Positions 28,021-36,457 of a DNA stretch of 64,000 nt are shown here, one piece after another (position 1 is the stretch's first letter; each line of letters begins with the position of its first letter). Under the pieces are notes generated by a model. It ran no database searches. It was given only the letters and a program-made list of their open reading frames with translations, and was not told where the DNA came from. Both the position numbers and the translations under genes were made by a program. Origin of the DNA: Loktanella sp. 5RATIMAR09 (GTDB taxonomy: Bacteria > Pseudomonadota > Alphaproteobacteria > Rhodobacterales > Rhodobacteraceae); assembly GCF_001419985.1 (NCBI RefSeq), contig NZ_LJAL01000008.1, forward strand, positions 1 to 64,000. The letters are read 5' to 3'.

Positions 28021-28605
28021 ATGAAACAGCCAAGTCCACCAGCAGCAAAGCCCAGCAAGGCGCCGACAGCACCTACATTACTGCAGCAAAGTCCGCCCGG
28101 AGCGGATACCCCGCTGACCCACGCGCAAGAAGAGCTGCTGGAAGAGCTTTCACCATCAACTCCAATCGCCGTGAGCATTGCCCGCGACATTATAATGGTC
28201 GATGGCGAACTGGCGTTGCTTCCAAAACGTCGCAATACGATCCTCTGGCAGAGTGCCATAACGCCCATGTTCGACCTTCTTCGCCGCAGCGAGGGATGTG
28301 ATGACAAACAAGCGGAGGACTTGGCAATCGCGTGGGCCAAAGGATGTCGAGATGCCGAAGGCGCGATTATTTCCCTCGGTGTGGATCCGACGATCGCCCA
28401 CAATCAGGCCTATCTCGAAAACATTCTTCTTATTGGGAACATGGAAAAGCAGATCGAACGCCTTGAACGCAGACGCCGTCAACTGCTTGTTGACTACAGC
28501 CATTTGAATACCGATGGGAGAATCAACCGAACGCGAAGTCTTGGCGCAATTGATGATGCTGAAATCGTCGCGGATTTGGAAAGCGGGCCTGCCAATGTCA
28601 GCTGA
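28021..28605 (+). CDS. Hypothetical protein, first gene of a phage-like cassette
   Basis: 194 residues behind AAGGAAGCAAGGAC. The first ~45 residues are Pro/Ala-rich and probably disordered. The rest is predicted helical, with NMEKQIERLERRRRQLLVDY near the C-terminus as a likely coiled-coil. No known domain is recognised. Its stop overlaps the start of the next gene by 11 bases, so translation is coupled. The context (a terminase-like gene two positions on) suggests a phage- or satellite-derived origin. Confidence 0.75.
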   Translation: MKQPSPPAAKPSKAPTAPTLLQQSPPGADTPLTHAQEELLEELSPSTPIAVSIARDIIMVDGELALLPKRRNTILWQSAITPMFDLLRRSEGCDDKQAEDLAIAWAKGCRDAEGAIISLGVDPTIAHNQAYLENILLIGNMEKQIERLERRRRQLLVDYSHLNTDGRINRTRSLGAIDDAEIVADLESGPANVS

Positions 28606-29053
28606 ACCAACCCGCGAAAGAGACCGCCGCGCCACAGGTCCACGGACATCTGAAGGACGCAAACGCGCAGCCCAAAATGCCCGGCGCCACGGCCTCACCG
28701 CAAGCAGATCAAACGAAGCGGCAATCACTGCGCAAGTCGCGCATTGGATCACAGGGACTCTGCTCGCCACCGCACCGTACACTGCTCTTATGAGGCTTGC
28801 CGAAGCACGCTATCAAGTTGCGCAGGTACGGGACTATCAAGTTTTTCTGCTTGAGCAACTCAGTAACTTTGTCAGTGCCGAAGCCCAGCAGCTGAGTGCG
28901 ACAGATCAGCCAACGCAAACTGATCGCACCACTCTCGTCCAACACTATCAACTTTCTTTACGTTACCGCGCCGAAGCAGAAGCACGCGTACGGAAAGCAC
29001 TACGGGACATAACGGCGCACATGACCGCAAGAAATGCCACAGGGAATACATGA
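28595..29053 (+). CDS. Hypothetical protein with TGPRT..G...N..RHG motif
   Basis: 152 residues from ATG 28595, which overlaps the stop of the preceding gene; the longer frame to 28514 lies inside that gene. The N-terminus RRATGPRTSEGRKRAAQNAR followed by RHGLTA is a short basic motif seen in many small proteins of mobile elements and prophage-like loci. The remainder is helical (YQVAQVRDYQVFLLEQLSNF). No enzymatic motif is seen. A nucleic-acid-binding role is a guess from the basic N-terminus. Confidence 0.75.
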   Translation: MSAEPTRERDRRATGPRTSEGRKRAAQNARRHGLTASRSNEAAITAQVAHWITGTLLATAPYTALMRLAEARYQVAQVRDYQVFLLEQLSNFVSAEAQQLSATDQPTQTDRTTLVQHYQLSLRYRAEAEARVRKALRDITAHMTARNATGNT

Positions 29054-29054
29054 G

Positions 29055-29684
29055 ATGCCGCGCAGGAAAGCAAAACCCAAAAGCCCGTTGCGGCGCACAT
29101 GGCCGCTCGACTCGGAGCAACATGAGGCCTTTGTGCGGGAGTACCATGAGAGCTTTGACCCTGTCAGAGCTGCCTTGCGCGCAGGCATTGAGACCCCTCA
29201 CGTCAGCGGGCCACAATTGCTTGAACGTGAAGACATTCAGGCTCGCTTGCGCGGATACCGCATCGGCACCGATGCGCCGGCGCACTCGGCATCCGGCATA
29301 GCAAGACATCTGCTTCAAAGTTCGTTTGCAACGCGCAAACCCGGTCTTACTCAAGACATCGTGACGGGTCAGATGCGACCGAATTGGGAGTTGATTAACG
29401 AGCAGGATCCACACTTTGTTGAGCATGAAGAGATCATTCAGAACAAAGGTGGCATTCCTGTCCGGACAACCCGCCTGCGCAAGCGCGCAACCTTTGAAGC
29501 CCTAAAAACAGTGGCGCAGCAGCTCGATGCACTCGTGCAGCATTCAGGGGACTCCGATGATCGTTTGTCGCAGGCGCTCATCGATATCAGCCGGAGAGGC
29601 TCCGCTGCGCCAATCGCAACAGAAGTGAGAAGAAAAGCAGGCGCTGCCGCAAGACTGCAAGAAGATAAGGCAAAGGATACATGA
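29055..29684 (+). CDS. Terminase-small-subunit-like protein
   Basis: 209 residues from ATG 29055, one base after the previous stop. Residues 19-60 (EQHEAFVREYHESFDPVRAA, then LRAGIETPHVSGPQLLEREDIQARL) follow the helix-turn-helix of phage terminase small subunits: a KQ/EAFVREY start, an A-A-x-R-A-G centre and LL..xxIQ at the end. The middle part (NWELINEQDPHFVE) and basic tail are also compatible. No large terminase, portal or capsid gene follows, so this is a stand-alone or domesticated copy. Confidence 0.6.
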   Translation: MPRRKAKPKSPLRRTWPLDSEQHEAFVREYHESFDPVRAALRAGIETPHVSGPQLLEREDIQARLRGYRIGTDAPAHSASGIARHLLQSSFATRKPGLTQDIVTGQMRPNWELINEQDPHFVEHEEIIQNKGGIPVRTTRLRKRATFEALKTVAQQLDALVQHSGDSDDRLSQALIDISRRGSAAPIATEVRRKAGAAARLQEDKAKDT

Positions 29685-30201
29685 GGCCTACAGCACCTTG
29701 GTGTCCTCAGCACAGGTACTGAAACCGGAGACAACCCGAAAAATGTATTTTCCCGAAACGAACTCCCCCAAAATGACCATGGGAAATCAACCCTGCTTAA
29801 GCAGTGCTGACACTGCGTATATCGCCCGAAATGATCACCTATCCGCAATGGCCAGGAGGCGCATAGCAGCCCCTGTCATCTCAAACGCCCAATCTCACCA
29901 CTTTGCCGGTTTGCAAACGCCCGATAACGCGCAAATCGCTGTTGCCCGGCTGTCAGGGAGGTTGGTCGGTCTTGGCAGCGAAAACGCAGGACGGCTCTGG
30001 CAAAGCCAAGCATTACTCTAAGTTCATGCCCCAAAGCCACCGTGCCGCCTCGGTCCGTCACAGACCCTTCAGGACGCAGCGCAAAACACCAGACATGCAA
30101 GCCGTCGGCGGCATTCATGTTGCATAGAACTGTTGGCATTTCAGCGCCTGCATGGGACAACCTACATCGACGATTTCATTCTTGGACAAGCACGCATTAA
30201 A
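29685..30201. other. Intergenic region before gmd
   Basis: About 515 bases. Open frames exist on both strands (for example 29876-30160 minus) but none has a recognisable domain or good start. The region must carry the gmd promoter. It looks like a boundary between the mobile cassette and the sugar-nucleotide operon. Confidence 0.45.
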
Positions 30202-31323
30202 ATGACAAAAACTGCACTCATCACAGGCATCACCGGGCAAGATGGCTCTTACCTTGCTGAATTCTTGCTCGAAAAAGGGTACAAGGTACATGGCATCAAA
30301 CGCCGTGCGTCCTCTTTCAACACCCAGCGGGTCGATCACATCTATGAGGATCCCCATGTCGATAACGCGCGTTTCAAGCTGCATTATGGTGATCTGACCG
30401 ACACCTCGAACCTCACACGCATCCTGTCCGAGGTTCAGCCCGATGAGGTCTATAACCTTGGCGCGCAATCCCATGTTGCGGTGAGTTTCGAGGCCCCCGA
30501 ATACACCGCCGATGTTGATGGCATCGGGACATTGCGGCTTTTGGAAGCCATCCGTTTTCTGGGGCTCGACAAAAAATCCCGTTTCTATCAGGCCTCCACA
30601 TCCGAACTTTACGGCCTTGTCCAAGAGACGCCCCAACGCGAAACAACGCCATTTTACCCGCGCTCTCCTTACGCGGTTGCAAAGCTCTATTCCTATTGGA
30701 TGACAGTCAATTACCGCGAGGCCTACGGGCTTTATGCCTGCAACGGCATCCTGTTTAACCACGAAAGCCCGCGGCGCGGCGAAACCTTTGTGACGCGCAA
30801 GATTACCCGTGGTCTGGCGCATATCGCCCAAGGGCTGGAGCCGTGTCTTTATATGGGCAACATCGACAGCCTGCGCGACTGGGGCCATGCCAAGGATTAC
30901 GTGCGGATGCAGTGGATGATGCTGCAACAGGACGAGCCCGAGGATTTTGTCATCGCCACCGGCAAGCAACACTCTGTGCGTGACTTCATCAACTGGTCTG
31001 CGGCCGAATTGGGGCTGACGCTGAAATTTACCGGCGAAGGTGTGGATGAGGTGGCCAGGGTCGCCAGCATCACCGGCGATATGGCCCCTGCCCTGAAGCC
31101 GGGCGATGTGATCATGCGGATCGACCCGCGCTATTTCCGCCCCGCCGAAGTTGAAACGCTGCTCGGCGATCCTTCCAAGGCCAAGCAGAAACTTGGCTGG
31201 GAACCCCAGATCACTGCTCAAGAAATGTGCGCCGAAATGGTGGCCGAAGACCTGAAAACCGCCCGGAGGCACGCGTTTCTCAAGGCGAACGGGATGGACG
31301 TACCCGTCGCATATGAGAGCTGA
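30202..31323 (+). CDS. gmd: GDP-mannose 4,6-dehydratase
   Basis: 373 residues from ATG 30202; the frame is open upstream but the conserved protein starts here ([20 protein letters not shown]). It is an SDR-fold enzyme with the NAD(P)-binding TGITGQDG, the T-E pair in STSELYG and the catalytic Tyr-Lys in [10 protein letters not shown]. It converts GDP-D-mannose to GDP-4-keto-6-deoxy-D-mannose, the first step to GDP-L-fucose. It is followed directly by fcl and then manC and manB, a complete pathway operon. Confidence 0.96.
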   Translation: MTKTALITGITGQDGSYLAEFLLEKGYKVHGIKRRASSFNTQRVDHIYEDPHVDNARFKLHYGDLTDTSNLTRILSEVQPDEVYNLGAQSHVAVSFEAPEYTADVDGIGTLRLLEAIRFLGLDKKSRFYQASTSELYGLVQETPQRETTPFYPRSPYAVAKLYSYWMTVNYREAYGLYACNGILFNHESPRRGETFVTRKITRGLAHIAQGLEPCLYMGNIDSLRDWGHAKDYVRMQWMMLQQDEPEDFVIATGKQHSVRDFINWSAAELGLTLKFTGEGVDEVARVASITGDMAPALKPGDVIMRIDPRYFRPAEVETLLGDPSKAKQKLGWEPQITAQEMCAEMVAEDLKTARRHAFLKANGMDVPVAYES

Positions 31324-31324
31324 G

Positions 31325-32293
31325 ATGGCGGGGATGCAAAAGGTATATGTGGCAGGCCATCGCGGCATGGTTGGCGGCGCCATCCTGCGCCAGTTGAAAG
31401 AACGCGGGGATGCAGAGATCATCACCCGCACCCATGCGGAACTGGACCTGACAGACCAACCAGCGGTACGTGATTTCATGCAGGCCGAACAGCCCGACGT
31501 CGTCATCCTTGCCGCTGCCAAAGTGGGGGGCATCCACGCCAACAACACCTACCCCGCTGATTTTATTTACGAAAACCTGATGATTGCTAGCAATGTCATC
31601 CATCAGGCCTATGCTGCGGGCGTCACGCGCCTGCTACAACTGGGCTCGTCGTGCATCTATCCGCGCGATGTGGCCCAGCCGATGCGCGAAGACGCTTTGC
31701 TGACAGGCACGCTTGAACCCACAAACGAACCTTACGCTGTGGCCAAAATCGCAGGGATCAAGCTTTGCGAAAGCTACAACCGCCAGCACGGTGTCGATTA
31801 TCGCAGTGTGATGCCGACCAATCTTTACGGCCCCGGCGATAATTTCCACCCTGAAAACAGCCATGTCTTGCCCGCTTTGATGCGCCGCTTCCATGAAGCC
31901 ACGCAACAAAACCGGGACGAGGTTGTGATCTGGGGCACAGGATCGCCACGGCGCGAATTCCTGCATGTCGATGATATGGCCGCTGCCTCGCTCTTTGTGC
32001 TGGACCTGCCGAAACCCGACTATGACGCCAACACCGATCCGATGCTGAGCCACATCAATGTGGGTTCTGGCACCGATATTTCGATCCTTGAACTGGCGCA
32101 TGCTCTGGCAAAGATCACCGGTTTTCAGGGCCGGATCACAACCGACCCCACCAAGCCTGACGGCACGCCACGCAAACTGATGGATGTGGGGCGTCTGGCC
32201 AAGATGGGCTGGCGCGCGCGCATCGGCCTTGAGAAAGGGATCGCGGAAACTTACCAATGGTATTTGGCGAATGTGGAAAACCTGAGGGGTTAA
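31325..32293 (+). CDS. fcl: GDP-L-fucose synthase
   Basis: 322 residues from ATG 31325, one base after the gmd stop; ATGs at 31313 and 31334 are alternatives. The epimerase/reductase motifs are [14 protein letters not shown] (cofactor loop), GSSCIYPRD (Ser/Cys) and [13 protein letters not shown] (Tyr-Lys). It turns GDP-4-keto-6-deoxy-mannose into GDP-L-fucose. Its presence says L-fucose is likely a component of the polysaccharide made by this strain. Confidence 0.95.
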   Translation: MAGMQKVYVAGHRGMVGGAILRQLKERGDAEIITRTHAELDLTDQPAVRDFMQAEQPDVVILAAAKVGGIHANNTYPADFIYENLMIASNVIHQAYAAGVTRLLQLGSSCIYPRDVAQPMREDALLTGTLEPTNEPYAVAKIAGIKLCESYNRQHGVDYRSVMPTNLYGPGDNFHPENSHVLPALMRRFHEATQQNRDEVVIWGTGSPRREFLHVDDMAAASLFVLDLPKPDYDANTDPMLSHINVGSGTDISILELAHALAKITGFQGRITTDPTKPDGTPRKLMDVGRLAKMGWRARIGLEKGIAETYQWYLANVENLRG

Positions 32294-32299
32294 GGCGGC

Positions 32300-33748
32300 A
32301 TGGCACATATGATCAATCCGGTATTGCTCTGCGGCGGCGCAGGCACACGGCTTTGGCCGCTGTCGCGCAAATCCTACCCAAAACAGTTCGTAAAATTGAT
32401 CGGCGAGGAAAGCCTGTTTCAGGCCTCGGCGCGGCGGCTGAGCGGTGCGGGTTTTACCGCCCCATCTGTGGTAACAGCGGCGGATTTCCGGTTCGTCGTG
32501 CTGGAACAACTGGCCGCGCTGGAAATCGCCCCCGCCGATGTCCTGATCGAACCCGCAGCCAAAAACACCGCCGCCGCGATTTGTGCTGCGGCACTGGCGC
32601 TTGACGCCCGCGCACCCGGCGCGTTGATGTTGATTGCCCCGTCGGATCACGTGATCCCTGACGCCGAGCAGTTCCGCGCAACGGTTGCCGCTGCTGTACC
32701 CGCAGCGCTGGACGGTCAATTGGTGACTTTCGGCATCCGGCCAGACCGCCCCGAAACAGGCTATGGCTGGCTTGCCCTGTCAGACGCGCCTACCGCTGAC
32801 TTTGCACCCACGCCACAACCGTTGCAGGGCTTCGTCGAAAAGCCGGATCTTGCGACGGCGCAGACGCTTTTGTCGGGTGGGATGCACCTGTGGAATGCAG
32901 GAATTTTCCTGTTCTCGACAACTACGATCCTTGCCGCCTTTGCGCAACATGCGCCTGAGGTGCTGGCCGCAACGCGTGCGGCCTTTGAAGCCGCCGAGGC
33001 CGATCTCTCCTTTACCCGCCTCGCCCCTGACGCTTGGGCGGATTGTCCCGAAATCTCCATTGACTACGCCGTGATGGAACAGGCCAAGAACCTGACCGTC
33101 GTGCCCTATGGCGGCGCGTGGTCCGACCTTGGCGATTGGCAGGCGGTTTGGCGTGACGGCAAAGCAGACGCGCAGGGTGTTGTTACATCCGGCCCCGCCA
33201 CCTCCATCGACTGCAAAGACACGCTTTTGCAGGCAACCAGCGGCGCGCAGCAACTGGTTGGCATTGGGTTGGACGGTCTGGTCGCCATCGCAATGCCCGA
33301 TGCCGTTCTGATCGCGCACAAAGACCGTGCGCAGGATGTCAAACAGGCGGTTGTCAAACTCAAGGCCGCTGATGTCCCCCAAGCCGAAACCCTGCCCCGC
33401 GATTATCGCCCTTGGGGGTGGTACGAAAGCCTCGTGGTGGGGACACGTTTTCAGGTGAAGCGGATCGTCGTGCATCCGGGTGCGGCACTATCGCTGCAAA
33501 GCCACCATCACCGGGCCGAACACTGGATTGTCGTTGAAGGGACCGCGAAAGTGACCATCGACGACACGGTCCAGCTATTGAGCGAGAACCAGTCTGTTTA
33601 TATCCCGCTGGGCGCAGTGCACCGCATGGAAAACCCCGGCAAGTTGCCGCTGACACTGATCGAGGTGCAGACAGGGGGCTATTTGGGTGAGGACGATATC
33701 ATCCGCTACGACGACGTTTACGCCCGCGGCCAAGGGGCGAAAGGATGA
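32300..33748 (+). CDS. manC: Mannose-1-phosphate guanylyltransferase / mannose-6-phosphate isomerase
   Basis: 482 residues, bifunctional. The N-terminal pyrophosphorylase domain has LLCGGAGTRLWPLSRKSYPK and FVEKPDLATAQTLL. The C-terminal cupin isomerase domain has RPWGWYESLVVGTRFQVKRI, LSLQSHHHRAEHWIVVEG and IPLGAVHRMENPG. It supplies GDP-mannose for gmd. It overlaps manB by 4 bases. Confidence 0.95.
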   Translation: MAHMINPVLLCGGAGTRLWPLSRKSYPKQFVKLIGEESLFQASARRLSGAGFTAPSVVTAADFRFVVLEQLAALEIAPADVLIEPAAKNTAAAICAAALALDARAPGALMLIAPSDHVIPDAEQFRATVAAAVPAALDGQLVTFGIRPDRPETGYGWLALSDAPTADFAPTPQPLQGFVEKPDLATAQTLLSGGMHLWNAGIFLFSTTTILAAFAQHAPEVLAATRAAFEAAEADLSFTRLAPDAWADCPEISIDYAVMEQAKNLTVVPYGGAWSDLGDWQAVWRDGKADAQGVVTSGPATSIDCKDTLLQATSGAQQLVGIGLDGLVAIAMPDAVLIAHKDRAQDVKQAVVKLKAADVPQAETLPRDYRPWGWYESLVVGTRFQVKRIVVHPGAALSLQSHHHRAEHWIVVEGTAKVTIDDTVQLLSENQSVYIPLGAVHRMENPGKLPLTLIEVQTGGYLGEDDIIRYDDVYARGQGAKG

Positions 33749-35112
33749 GCCCGCTTACCTGTTTCAAGGCTTACGATATCAGGGGGCGGCTTGGCATCGA
33801 CCTTGATGCCGGAATCGCCTACCGCATTGGCCGCGCCTTTGCAGAAGCGTTGGGTGCAAAAACCGTGGTTCTCGGGCGCGACGTCAGGGCCTCGTCCGAG
33901 GAACTCGCAGCAAGTGTCGCGCGCGGGGTGATGGATGCGGGCTGTGATGTGCTTGATCTGGGGCTTGCGGGCACCGAAGAGATGTATTTCGCAACCACAC
34001 ATTTCAATGCGGATGGCGGGATCTGCGTGACGGCCTCGCATAATCCGATGGATTATAACGGGATGAAAATGGTGCGGTCGGGGTCTGCGCCATTAGATGC
34101 GGCGCACGGGTTGGCGCGGATCAAAACGCTAGCCGAGAAAAATGAGTTCGCCAATGCCGACACCGCCGGTGCGCTACGCGATATCGCAGCCGAAGCGCGT
34201 GTCGCCTATGTCGATTGCATGATGTCTTTCGTTGATCTGGACGCACTCAATCCGCTCAAGATTTTGGTGAACGCCGGACACGGGACGGCCGGGCCAACCT
34301 TTGATGCCATCGCCGCAAAGCTTGAGTTACTTGGTGCGCCCCTGACATTTGAACGGCTCTTCCATACGCCCGACGGCACCTTCCCCCAAGGTATCCCCAA
34401 CCCGCTCTTGCCCGAGAACCGCCCTGCAACGGCATCGGCTGTCGCCCGATCGGGTGCGGATTTCGGCGTCGCGTGGGACGGTGATTTTGACCGCTGTTTC
34501 TTCTTTGACCACACAGGTGATTTCATCGACGGCGAATATGTCGTGGGGCTTTTGGCCGAGGCGTTTTTGGCCAAAGAACCGGGTGCCAAAATCATCCACG
34601 ACCCACGCATCATCTGGAATACCCAAGACATCGTGAGCAAGGCAGGCGGCAAAGCCGTGCAATCGCCCACCGGCCACGCCTTTATCAAACAGGCGATGCG
34701 TGATGAGAACGCCGTCTATGGCGGCGAGATGTCGGCACACCACTATTTCCGCGACTTTGTGTTTTGTGACAGCGGCATGATCCCCCTGCTACTCGTTGCC
34801 GAACTGGTCAGCCGCAACGGCCCTCTTGCGGATCTTGTGGCGCAGCGCAAGATTGCCTTCCCGTCGTCGGGAGAGATCAATTTCTCACTGGACGATCCAA
34901 AGGCCGCAATCGCGCGGGTCCGCGCCGCATACGCCCCTCAGGCCAGCGCAATCGACGAAACAGATGGCCTTGGAATGATCATGGGGGACTGGCGTTTCAA
35001 CCTGCGCAGCTCGAATACCGAGCCGATTGTCCGCTTGAATGTCGAAGCGCGCGGTGATGCCCGTCTGGTCAGCGAAGGTGTCGCGCATTTGAAAAGGCTT
35101 CTTCTTCTCTGA
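33745..35112 (+). CDS. manB: Phosphomannomutase
   Basis: 455 residues. The alpha-D-phosphohexomutase blocks are all present: the phospho-Ser loop TASHNPMDYNGMK, the Mg-binding DGDFDRCFF, the sugar-recognition GGEMSAHHYFRDF and the phosphate-binding RSSNTEPIVRLN. It interconverts mannose-6- and mannose-1-phosphate. It is the last gene of the gmd-fcl-manC-manB operon and converges on the WecA-like gene. Confidence 0.95.
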   Translation: MSPLTCFKAYDIRGRLGIDLDAGIAYRIGRAFAEALGAKTVVLGRDVRASSEELAASVARGVMDAGCDVLDLGLAGTEEMYFATTHFNADGGICVTASHNPMDYNGMKMVRSGSAPLDAAHGLARIKTLAEKNEFANADTAGALRDIAAEARVAYVDCMMSFVDLDALNPLKILVNAGHGTAGPTFDAIAAKLELLGAPLTFERLFHTPDGTFPQGIPNPLLPENRPATASAVARSGADFGVAWDGDFDRCFFFDHTGDFIDGEYVVGLLAEAFLAKEPGAKIIHDPRIIWNTQDIVSKAGGKAVQSPTGHAFIKQAMRDENAVYGGEMSAHHYFRDFVFCDSGMIPLLLVAELVSRNGPLADLVAQRKIAFPSSGEINFSLDDPKAAIARVRAAYAPQASAIDETDGLGMIMGDWRFNLRSSNTEPIVRLNVEARGDARLVSEGVAHLKRLLLL

Positions 35113-35147
35113 TCGTCCGGTATGAACGTGAAAATCCGGCGGCCTGG

Positions 35148-36251
35148 CTAGGCCTCTCGCGATCTTTGCCGAAAGGCGCGTACCGCTGGAACTGAGACCA
35201 GATAGGACCCGAAGAAAGCGGCGAGAAACGCCAGCACAGCCAGAAACGCAGCGCGGTTATCATTCCAGAACAGCACGCCGCACACCTGCGGCGCAATCAC
35301 GAATGGCGCAAGCACGAGTGTCGTCAGCGGATTGGCAATGCGGCGCCGCTTGCGTCCGAGAAAGCAAATCTCCAACCCGCGCATCACAAGTTGATGAAAG
35401 TGCAGACGGTCCGGCGACATGGCATCTTTCTTTGACCTGCTGCGCCGGTACATCGCAAAGAGCGTATCCGCGAGCGGCCAGAACAACGTCAGCAAGATCG
35501 CCCATGCGGACACCTGCGGCGCAAAGATCAGCACGGCAATACCGAACCAACAGAGCATAAAACCGATTGTATAGGCGCCAGCATCGCCGAGAAAAATCAA
35601 ACCGAGCGGGAAATTCACCAAAAAGAAACCCAAGACAACAGCAGCGAGCATCATGCTCAAAATGACCATCGTTCCATGCCCGGCCTGCAGCGAAATGAGT
35701 GCGATGGATACAGCAGCACCAATCGCGGTCAGCCCCGCGAGACCGTTCACACCATCAATCAGGTTAAAACCGTTCGCAACGCCAGCTGTGATCAACAAGG
35801 TGAAAGGCACGCCGACAATCCAATACTGCATCAACAGGTCGAAATACGGCACATTGATGCGCGGCAACCAGACGCCAAACAGGGCGATGACAATCAAACT
35901 GGCAAGACAAACCGCCAGCAGCCGCCTGCGCGGTGAAACCCGAAAACCCAGATCCTCGCTCAGTCCCACAAAGAAAAGCAGCGTTGTTGCGATGATGAAA
36001 CCGGCATAGTTCGGCAGGATGGTGTCCGGCGCAAAGACGACACTCAGGGCAAGAGCAAGAAAGATCGCTACACCACCGATGCGCGGCGTCGGCCGCGAAT
36101 GCATTGATTGCACTGCATTCTCATCATCGCCGCGGCCGCGCAACCGCGGGAAAATCTGCGCCAGTGCGATGATGCCCAAACACCCCACGAATGAAACGAA
36201 CATCAGGTAGCCCAGATAATACTGAAAGAGCTGGGCCACGTCAGACTGCAT
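35148..36251 (-). CDS. WecA/MraY-type UDP-sugar:undecaprenyl-phosphate transferase
   Basis: 367 residues from ATG 36251; a TTG at 36263 is also possible. Roughly ten membrane helices are seen. The conserved loops are MHSRPTPRIGGVAIF, NGFNLIDGVNGLAG (catalytic Asp), FLGDAGAYTIGF and the cytoplasmic DRLHFHQLV. This fits a polyprenyl-phosphate HexNAc-1-P transferase that starts repeat-unit synthesis. The usual DD pair reads SEDLGF here. As no other initiating transferase is in the window, it may prime the EPS. Confidence 0.88.
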   Translation of the reverse strand: MQSDVAQLFQYYLGYLMFVSFVGCLGIIALAQIFPRLRGRGDDENAVQSMHSRPTPRIGGVAIFLALALSVVFAPDTILPNYAGFIIATTLLFFVGLSEDLGFRVSPRRRLLAVCLASLIVIALFGVWLPRINVPYFDLLMQYWIVGVPFTLLITAGVANGFNLIDGVNGLAGLTAIGAAVSIALISLQAGHGTMVILSMMLAAVVLGFFLVNFPLGLIFLGDAGAYTIGFMLCWFGIAVLIFAPQVSAWAILLTLFWPLADTLFAMYRRSRSKKDAMSPDRLHFHQLVMRGLEICFLGRKRRRIANPLTTLVLAPFVIAPQVCGVLFWNDNRAAFLAVLAFLAAFFGSYLVSVPAVRAFRQRSREA

Positions 36252-36457
36252 CAATACCGCCAAATCTTCAATTCTAGATAGATTTATTGGGCCTCTTATA
36301 CAGCAACACTGTCGTCATCAATAGCTATACAGAGCAGCTCTCGCCAGCAACGCAGCAAGGTTGCGCCTGTGCATGTCACACGCCAGACGTGCGTTTGGCA
36401 GGACAGGTACGGCAACCTCTGGCCCATTCGCCCCAGTGAACTCAAGCGGTGCTGACC

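Noticed and set aside
29876-30160. 94-codon minus-strand frame before gmd
   Set aside because: No recognisable domain, no convincing ribosome site; it may be chance or a decayed gene.
30115-31548. 477-codon minus-strand frame
   Set aside because: Antisense to gmd and fcl; both real genes have complete catalytic motifs.
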